A DNA stretch of 18,218 nucleotides from assembly GCA_018711785.1 (NCBI GenBank), contig DVHW01000243.1, forward strand, positions 1 to 18,218. The letters are read 5' to 3'. Origin of the DNA: Candidatus Galloscillospira excrementavium. GTDB lineage: Bacteria; Bacillota; Clostridia; Oscillospirales; Oscillospiraceae. A program made the translations under genes and the position numbers. The notes under the pieces were generated by a model. That model saw only the letters and a program-made list of their open reading frames with translations, was not told the DNA's origin and ran no database searches. Each line of letters starts with the position of its first letter. Position 1 is the stretch's first letter. Positions 13,896 through 18,218 of this stretch are shown here, piece by piece.

Positions 13896-14675
13896 CTACA
13901 CCGCTGCCGCCAACACCTGCCAGCGGTACTCCGGCTGGTCCCGGACGCAGGTGTAGAGGGTGAGGCGGTCATCCGCCGTGGGGGCCAGGCCGGAGGTGTC
14001 CCACTCCTCCACCTTCTCCACCGAGACCACCTGGTAGCGCCGGGTCCCCAGGCTGGTGGTCAGGGTGAGCTCCGCCCCGGGCTCCAGGGTGTGCAGCCGG
14101 CCGAAGATACCGTGGGCGCCCCGGTTGTGGCCGGCGAGGGCCACGTTGCCGTCCCAGATGGAGGTGTCCTCGAAGTGTCCGGCGCCTCGGGAGAGGGCCC
14201 CGCTGTCCGTGCCCTCGCAGACCGGCACAGTGACGCCGATGGACGGGATGCGCAGGGTGCCGAGGCTGCCGTCCTCATCATAGAGACCGCTGGTCACCGC
14301 GGTGAAGCGGAGGACAGGCGGCGAGAGCACCGTGTCCGCCGGGACTCCCGGTATTACCACGGCAGAGTTGCTTCCGCGGACCGCCGTGCCGGCGTCTGGC
14401 AGGAAGCCGGGCGCCAGATTGGGCGTGAGGGGCATCCCGGTACCCAGGGCGTCGGCGCTGGCGGTTCCAAATCCCGGCGGGATGAGGGCGGCGTTCTTGC
14501 TCACGTCCTCGTTCTCCCGGGCCCCGCCGTCCGCGGTGTGGATCCTCTCCACCGAGGTGGGCGTGCCGTAGTCCGGGCCGTCCGGGGCGGGGATCGCATA
14601 CTCCAGCGCGCTGGCGGGGAGGGCCAGAACCGCCGTCAGGCAGAGGGCGAGCGCCCCCGCGAGGATACGCTTCAC
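13896..14675 (-). CDS. Sortase (class D-like) with cleavable-looking signal peptide
   Basis: A 259-residue protein. A signal peptide (1-23, ending PASA) is followed by about 100 residues of low-complexity, proline/glycine-rich linker, then a sortase core from LGTLRIPSIGVTVPV. The catalytic triad is visible: His183 in LAGHNRG, Cys243 in LTLYTCVRD and Arg251 in EYRWQV. Sortases cut LPXTG-like motifs and join the protein to wall peptidoglycan or another pilin; the adhesin two genes downstream ends in LPRTGY and is the likely substrate. No other membrane helix is present, so the enzyme could be released unless the N-terminus is retained as an anchor. The GTG start overlaps the upstream stop as GTGA, with GGAGG 9 nt before. 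The subclass is a guess from motif context. Confidence 0.9.
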   Translation of the reverse strand: MKRILAGALALCLTAVLALPASALEYAIPAPDGPDYGTPTSVERIHTADGGARENEDVSKNAALIPPGFGTASADALGTGMPLTPNLAPGFLPDAGTAVRGSNSAVVIPGVPADTVLSPPVLRFTAVTSGLYDEDGSLGTLRIPSIGVTVPVCEGTDSGALSRGAGHFEDTSIWDGNVALAGHNRGAHGIFGRLHTLEPGAELTLTTSLGTRRYQVVSVEKVEEWDTSGLAPTADDRLTLYTCVRDQPEYRWQVLAAAV

Positions 14676-15592
14676 GCCACATCGCCTCCCTCCTCACTCT
14701 CCCGTCGCCGCCGGAGGAACAGGGCCGCGCCGATGCCCGCTCCGGCCAGGGCCACAAGGCCAACGGGGACCAGGAGCACCGCCCAGTGGAACCTGGCCGG
14801 GCTCTCCTCCGGCGCGGGCGCCTCCACCACCGGCTCCAGAGGCGTGCCGGCAAAGATGGCCACATAGCGCACCCGGTCCAGGGCGATGCGGCTGACTGTC
14901 CCGGTATAGTCCGCCGTCACCGTATAGCCCTTGACATAGGTGCTGGTGGCGGTGCCGGTGTAGGTGGCCACCGCGGTGAAGCGGTCCCCCAGAGCATAGC
15001 CGCCGACAGAGGCGGTGTTGTCCGTCCTCCAGTCGATGCCCTGGAGGGTCAGGGTCCTGCCGTCCTCCTCGATGGTCTTGGGGATGCCTGCGGTGTCCTG
15101 ACCGGCCAAATTGGGGTAGGTCCGGGTGGCGGACACCGCTTTGGCGGCGCTGCCGTACCCGGCCGGCTCCACCTGCACCGTGTCCAGCTGGAGCGTCAGG
15201 ACGCCGGAGAGCCCGTCTTCCGTGATGAACTCCCGCTCCTGGGGGAGCAGGGCCAGCACGGCCTCCATGTCCTTGCTCTTACTCTCCAGAGAGACGGTCT
15301 CCGTGTGCGGACGGTTCTCGTACTCCGGCAGCTCCTGCTTCAGAAGGTCCGTGAGGGTATAGCGGAAGCCGTCCTGCTCGAAGTCAGACCGGGGGATGCC
15401 CGCTGGGTCGTCCTCCGTGGACAGGTCGTAGTACTTGCGGACCTCCGTGCCGTCCTCGCTCCGGGAGACAGAGGTGGGGTAACAGACCTCCGGCGCCGCA
15501 GGTGTCTCGGGGATGGCGGCGGCATAGGCCGCAGGCATCCCCAACACAGCCAGACACAGTGCCGCAGCGCAGAGTGTGAGTTTTCGTTTCAT
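14672..15592 (-). CDS. Exported protein with C-terminal membrane anchor, unknown function
   Basis: A 306-residue protein. The signal peptide covers about 1-24 (KLTLCAAALCLAVLGMPAAYA). A large extracellular part follows, with no domain I recognise, containing a YTLTDLLKQELPEYENRP stretch and a beta-rich region around TAVATYTGTATSTYVKGY. A Pro/Glu-rich linker (EAPAPEESPARF) leads to one membrane helix (WAVLLVPVGLVALAGAGIG to LFL) and a basic RRRR stop-transfer. This looks like a type I membrane protein facing outwards; there is no LPXTG. Its stop overlaps the sortase start by 4 nt, so the two are translationally coupled and probably work together, for instance as a sortase partner or wall spacer. 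The ATG follows GGAGA by 9 nt. Confidence 0.82.
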   Translation of the reverse strand: MKRKLTLCAAALCLAVLGMPAAYAAAIPETPAAPEVCYPTSVSRSEDGTEVRKYYDLSTEDDPAGIPRSDFEQDGFRYTLTDLLKQELPEYENRPHTETVSLESKSKDMEAVLALLPQEREFITEDGLSGVLTLQLDTVQVEPAGYGSAAKAVSATRTYPNLAGQDTAGIPKTIEEDGRTLTLQGIDWRTDNTASVGGYALGDRFTAVATYTGTATSTYVKGYTVTADYTGTVSRIALDRVRYVAIFAGTPLEPVVEAPAPEESPARFHWAVLLVPVGLVALAGAGIGAALFLRRRRESEEGGDVA

Positions 15593-15625
15593 TTTCTGTT
15601 CTCTCCTTTTTTGTTACAGTGTCAT

Positions 15626-15640
15626 CCCGCCCATGGCGGG
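15626..15640. other. Short hairpin upstream of the exported protein
   Basis: CCCGCC-CAT-GGCGGG forms a 6-bp GC stem with a 3-nt loop in the 81-nt gap between two minus-strand genes. No T-tract follows directly on the minus strand, although the ribosome site is preceded by an A-run. Weak candidate for an attenuation or processing site. Confidence 0.35.
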
Positions 15641-15673
15641 GCCTCTTCCGCGGACCGGGGGTACAAATACGTA

Positions 15674-16066
15674 TCATTCATCCTCGGCCCCCTCCAGCGT
15701 CAGGAGCAACCGCAGCCCCTCCGGGTCCGCGCCAGCAGACAGCAGGAGGAGAAGGAACCTGTCGTCCAGGCCGCAGAAGGGGCCATCCCCGCCGACAGCC
15801 ACAGAGCCTGTCCTGCGCGTCTCCGGCACCTCCCGGCTGGCCCTTGCCAAGCGGGCGGTCAGCATAGTAGCCGTGGAGAGCAGGAGGCGGATGACCCGCC
15901 CGCACTCACCGGCTGTGAGACGGTTCCGCGTCAACAGAACGCAGCCGCTCTCGAGGCGCAGTCCAAGCTCCTCCGCCTCCGAGAGCCCGGAGAGCTGGAG
16001 GACGGCCCGGGGGAGGGCCAGGGTCTTTCGCCCGGGGGCATGGTACAGCTTAAAATAGATCGTCAA
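15674..16066 (-). CDS. Small AbrB-like protein of the element, 130 aa
   Basis: From TTG 16066 the protein reads MTIYFKLYHAPGRKTLALPR, then AVLQLSGLSEAEELGLRLES and GCVLLTRNRLTAGE. The order LPRAVLQLSGL, acidic turn, LRLESGCVLLTR resembles a swapped-hairpin AbrB fold, here followed by a helical half. I am not certain of the family. I reject the longer frame to 16156 because it lies wholly inside the methylase gene with no ribosome site and an atypical composition. The TTG start overlaps the last 17 nt of the methylase gene, with AGGGAG just upstream. A regulatory role in the element is inferred. Confidence 0.6.
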   Translation of the reverse strand: MTIYFKLYHAPGRKTLALPRAVLQLSGLSEAEELGLRLESGCVLLTRNRLTAGECGRVIRLLLSTATMLTARLARASREVPETRRTGSVAVGGDGPFCGLDDRFLLLLLSAGADPEGLRLLLTLEGAEDE

Positions 16067-16886
16067 ACACTCCCTTCTGGTCGTCAAACAGATCAAACTG
16101 GGCGTTGGCCCGGGCGCGCTCTGCCATATCGTAATTGGCGATGAACAGCTCGGCAAACTGACAGCTGGGGTCGTACCGCTGCCGGAGGTTGTTCAGCCGC
16201 TTCACCGGCTGGATCCGGATGCCGGGGGCGTCGTAGAGATTCCGGATGAAGGCGTCGTCGTTATAGGACAGCAGAAACTTGCCCTCGATGGAGCACAGGG
16301 TGTCCCGCAGGCGGATGTGGTCCCGCTCCGTAAAGCCGTCCTCGCCGATGTTCTGGTAATACCCCTCCGTGGCGTGGTAGGGCGGATCGCAGTAGAAAAA
16401 GGTCTCCGGTCGGTCGTAGTGCCGGATGAGGGGCCCGAAGTCCTGGTGCTCCACCACCACATTGGCCAGGCGCCGGTGGGCCTGGCGGATGAGTGGGAAG
16501 TCGCTCCACAGGTCATGGGGCTGGCTGGCGAAGCTGGTGAGGGCGGATGCGTAGCTCTGCCGGATGATCTGGTAGAACCAGGCGGCCCGCTGGATCTCCG
16601 TAGTGCGCGCTTGCCGCAGGGTCAGCCGTGCCCGGTCGAAGTCCTCTCTGGAGTTGAGCATATAGTCCAGGGCGCGGATCAGCAGGTCCGGCTTGTCCCG
16701 CACACAGCGGAACAGATTGGCGAGCAGGCCGTTGAAGTCGTTGTAGACCTCGAAGTCATTGCCGGGGGGCTTGTGGAACAGCACCCAGCCGCCGCCTCCA
16801 AACACCTCTACATACCGCTCATAGGACAGCGGGAACCGGCGGGCAACCTCCTCCCGCAGCGCCTTCTTCCCGCCCACCCAGCTCAT
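16050..16886 (-). CDS. D12-class DNA adenine methyltransferase (Dam-like)
   Basis: A 278-residue N6-adenine methyltransferase. The N-terminal SAM-binding signature is WVGGKKALREEV, followed by YVEVFGGGGWVLFHKP (about 25-40); the catalytic DPPY motif is at residues 167-170 in FYCDPPYHATEGYYQN; FLLSYNDD and a C-terminal YDPSCQFAELFIANY complete the D12-family pattern. No restriction enzyme gene is next to it, so it looks like an orphan methylase that could shield the element's DNA from host restriction or regulate its genes. The target sequence cannot be read from the protein. It starts 8 nt after the stop of the winged-helix gene, without a strong ribosome site, which suggests coupling. Confidence 0.93.
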   Translation of the reverse strand: MSWVGGKKALREEVARRFPLSYERYVEVFGGGGWVLFHKPPGNDFEVYNDFNGLLANLFRCVRDKPDLLIRALDYMLNSREDFDRARLTLRQARTTEIQRAAWFYQIIRQSYASALTSFASQPHDLWSDFPLIRQAHRRLANVVVEHQDFGPLIRHYDRPETFFYCDPPYHATEGYYQNIGEDGFTERDHIRLRDTLCSIEGKFLLSYNDDAFIRNLYDAPGIRIQPVKRLNNLRQRYDPSCQFAELFIANYDMAERARANAQFDLFDDQKGVFDDLF

Positions 16887-16894
16887 AAAGCTGT

Positions 16895-17203
16895 TCAGGG
16901 CAAGTCACCGCCCTCTCCAAATCCGTCCAAAGCCCGCTCCAGCCCCCGGATGGCGGCCTCCAGGCCGCCGGCCATCTTCCGGAGCTGGCGGATCGTGGCG
17001 TAGACCTCGCCGGCAGTCTGGGCGTAGAAGTAGCCGCCCGGATCGCTGGCGATGGGGAGCCCCCTCCGCCGCAGCCGGTTGACGGCCTTCCGCAGCTCTG
17101 TGTTGCTGACACCCAGCGCCCGCGCCAGCTTCACCCCGCCCGCCCGGCGTGCCCACCCGGGGCAGGTCCCTTTCAGATAGGCCAGCAGTTGTTCTTCCCG
17201 CAT
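16895..17203 (-). CDS. Winged-helix-like DNA-binding protein, 102 aa
   Basis: A small protein. Residues about 1-65 form a helix-turn-helix with a wing: EEQLLAYLKG, GGVKLARALGVSNTELRKAV as the HTH, NRLRRRGLPIASDPGGYFYA as the last helix and beta wing. Residues 66-102 are helical (YATIRQLRKMAGGLEAAIRG) and may dimerise. The wing sequence RxGxPIxSDxxGYxxA is common in small phage and mobile-element regulators. It sits at the head of the methylase/surface operon, behind a terminator and a possible RNA switch at 17210-17290, and may control the genes downstream. The ATG follows GGGGAG by 4 nt; that ribosome site can be buried in a hairpin. Confidence 0.8.
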   Translation of the reverse strand: MREEQLLAYLKGTCPGWARRAGGVKLARALGVSNTELRKAVNRLRRRGLPIASDPGGYFYAQTAGEVYATIRQLRKMAGGLEAAIRGLERALDGFGEGGDLP

Positions 17204-17209
17204 GTTTCT

Positions 17210-17241
17210 CCCCTTTCCGGGCCCGCTTTCCCGAAAAAGGG
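17210..17241 (-). promoter_or_regulatory. Hairpin able to mask the ribosome site of the winged-helix gene
   Basis: On the minus strand CCCTTTTTCGGG (17241-17230) can pair along all 12 positions, counting two G-U pairs, with CCCGGAAAGGGG (17221-17210) across an 8-nt loop. The second arm includes most of the GGGGAG ribosome site, so folding would reduce initiation at ATG 17203. The first arm can also pair with the loop of the upstream terminator hairpin. Confidence 0.5.
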
Positions 17242-17244
17242 CAT

Positions 17245-17290
17245 AAAAAAGCAGGGGCTGTTTTTCCCCTTTTCCGGGAAACGGCCCCTG
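17245..17290 (-). terminator. Rho-independent terminator or attenuator before the winged-helix gene
   Basis: On the minus strand CAGGGGCCGTTT (17290-17279) pairs with AAACAGCCCCTG (17263-17252), 12 bp with one G-U pair, around a 15-nt loop, followed by C and six T (17250-17245). It lies about 45 nt past the stop of the 17335-17829 gene and 42 nt before the next start. It is the only hairpin in the window with a proper T-tract. Confidence 0.8.
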
Positions 17291-17334
17291 TCTTGATATG
17301 ATGCTCCTATTCTATGGTCGTGCCCTGTTCTGTG

Positions 17335-17829
17335 CTATCCAAGTGTCATCCCTCCCATCTCCCGCTGCACCTGCTGCTCCGCACTGTCAAACTGTTCCTG
17401 CTCGGTCTGGATGCTCCAGTTGTCCGGAACCCATAGGTGGACATACAGCTCTCCTCCGTCTACCTGGATCTCCCGCCGCTCGAAGCCCTCGCCCCAGCCG
17501 TCCGCTGCCTGGCCGCTGAGATAGTTCTTCAGTCTGTCCAGCTCCTCCGGGGAGAGCTCCCCCATCACCCGGCACTCCGCCACACCCCAGAGCTGCCCAT
17601 CCCGGACTTCCACCGTGAACTCGGCGGAGCGGACTTTAGCGTCTACACTGTCCTGCTCACCGTACCAGTGCATGAGGCCCCGCTCCTTCTCCTCAGGCAT
17701 TCGCTCTTTCATTAAGGCGGCCAGGATGCTGTCCTCATAGTCCAGGAGGGTCCGGCCATCCCAGGCCTCTCCATCCTCGGACAGCTCCCCCCACTCGTCC
17801 CGGGGGTAGAAATCGGCAGTCAGGGGCAT
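17335..17829 (-). CDS. Unknown element protein, or second half of a frameshifted gene
   Basis: A 164-residue acidic protein starting MPLTADFYPRDEWGELSEDG, with MPEEKERGLMHWYGEQDSVD, QLWGVAECRVMGELSPEELD and a DGWGEGFERREIQVDGGELYV stretch broken by a beta-like pattern. I know similar sequences from clostridial conjugative elements but cannot give a function. The ATG has no ribosome site and overlaps the upstream gene's TGA by 10 nt, so it could be translated by coupling. However, the same frame stays open upstream of the ATG and reads PPEPALLRLYMPLT, which looks like normal coding sequence. The gene may therefore be the continuation of the 17820-18122 frame after a 1-nt slip in the A-run at 17881-17884. 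A terminator follows it. Confidence 0.72.
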   Translation of the reverse strand: MPLTADFYPRDEWGELSEDGEAWDGRTLLDYEDSILAALMKERMPEEKERGLMHWYGEQDSVDAKVRSAEFTVEVRDGQLWGVAECRVMGELSPEELDRLKNYLSGQAADGWGEGFERREIQVDGGELYVHLWVPDNWSIQTEQEQFDSAEQQVQREMGGMTLG

Positions 17830-18122
17830 GTAGAGCCTGAGCAGGGCGGGCTCCGGCGGCAGGACGGTAGCAGGGGAGTGTTTTGCACCGCTTCCGCATA
17901 ACCATATACCTCGTCTGCGACTACAGCCACCTGATGGTACAACTCGCTGGCCTCCTCGTTGTTGCTTCCCGCAGGCAGTAAAAATACATCACTGGCCGGT
18001 GAAACGAAGAGGACAGGCTGGCCGTGAAGCGATACCTCCAGGCGCTCATTCTCTCTGGCAGTCGACTCAATTCCGTCCACGTACAGGCGACGGGATAACT
18101 CCGCAAAAAATTTCTTCTTCAA
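17820..18122 (-). CDS. Unknown element protein (N-terminal half of a possible split gene)
   Basis: From TTG 18122 the protein reads MKKKFFAELSRRLYVDGIES, then SLHGQPVLFVSPASDVFLLP and YHQVAVVADEVYGYAEAVQ; after that the frame becomes Pro/Arg/Cys-rich (LLPSCRRSPPCSGSTCP) and stops. The first 80 residues look like a well-formed small domain known to me from clostridial mobile elements but with no assigned function; the last 18 look like out-of-frame reading. I chose TTG 18122 because GGAGG lies 7 nt before it; the frame from 18173 has no ribosome site. One extra A in the run at 17881-17884 would join it to the next gene. Confidence 0.68.
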   Translation of the reverse strand: MKKKFFAELSRRLYVDGIESTARENERLEVSLHGQPVLFVSPASDVFLLPAGSNNEEASELYHQVAVVADEVYGYAEAVQNTPLLPSCRRSPPCSGSTCP

Positions 18123-18129
18123 TCTTATG

Positions 18130-18134
18130 CCTCC
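18130..18134 (-). promoter_or_regulatory. Ribosome binding site fixing the TTG start at 18122
   Basis: GGAGG on the minus strand lies 7 nt before TTG 18122. It decides for this start over the upstream in-frame ATG at 18173, which has no such site. Confidence 0.7.
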
Positions 18135-18218
18135 AGTCCTAATGATGATTTGAAACGCAATTGCCCCTTCCAAGGTAAAAAAGGGACATCAGTGGCTTCA
18201 CAGCGCAATAAATTTACT

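Noticed and set aside
18198..18218. Possible last codons of an upstream minus-strand gene ending in TGA at 18198
   Set aside because: Only six sense codons are inside the window, too few to support a gene.

Overview
The window is a piece of an integrative and conjugative element of a GC-rich gut Clostridium-type bacterium (Oscillospiraceae such as Flavonifractor, Oscillibacter or Pseudoflavonifractor are the best guess). The reasons are the strongly GC-biased codon use, frequent TTG/GTG starts behind GGAGG ribosome sites, and a transfer gene set of the kind seen in Clostridioides difficile CTn elements and Tn1549: a VirB4 ATPase in two overlapping parts, a PrgI-like protein, a TrbL/VirB6-like membrane protein, a DUF3852-type small membrane protein and an M23 peptidase. 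Family names come from recognising the sequences, not from a database search.

All genes but one are on the minus strand, so the operon reads from right to left. Right end (18122-15674): two overlapping small genes that may be one frameshifted gene, a terminator/attenuator leader, a winged-helix-like DNA-binding protein, a D12-class adenine methyltransferase and a small AbrB-like protein. Centre (15592-8291): a cell-surface block with a membrane-anchored exported protein, a sortase, a secreted copper-amine-oxidase-N/CAP protein, and a 1557-residue adhesin with an N-terminal thioester domain, twelve Cna-B/SpaA isopeptide modules and an LPRTGY C-terminus. Left centre (8219-1483): the mating channel, with DUF3852, TrbL/VirB6, a tandem ribbon-helix-helix protein, PrgI, VirB4 N-part, VirB4 ATPase and M23 peptidase. 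Left end (1283-1): an unrecognised element protein, then a HipB-like regulator followed by the start of a HipA/CtkA-like kinase with its own consensus promoter.

The one plus-strand gene, an HNH-endonuclease-like gene (6752-7870), sits inside the channel operon between DUF3852 and TrbL. A 7-bp direct repeat (TGAGTGA on the operon strand) flanks it. Removing the segment between the repeats would leave a 4-nt GTGA stop/start overlap, which suggests a late, precise insertion.

The surface block and the channel genes follow each other on one strand, which suggests joint work: the M23 enzyme opens the wall, the VirB-like proteins form the channel, and the sortase-associated thioester adhesin may tie donor to recipient or to host surfaces. 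The methylase may protect the DNA in a new host. Further points of interest are GC-rich hairpins at several gene junctions, a two-hairpin leader before the winged-helix gene, a PrgI gene reading 134 nt into VirB4-N, and a palindromic operator placed exactly between the -35 and -10 boxes of the HipB-like promoter. No gap between genes exceeds 300 bases, and I saw no tRNA, rRNA, CRISPR array or insertion sequence.
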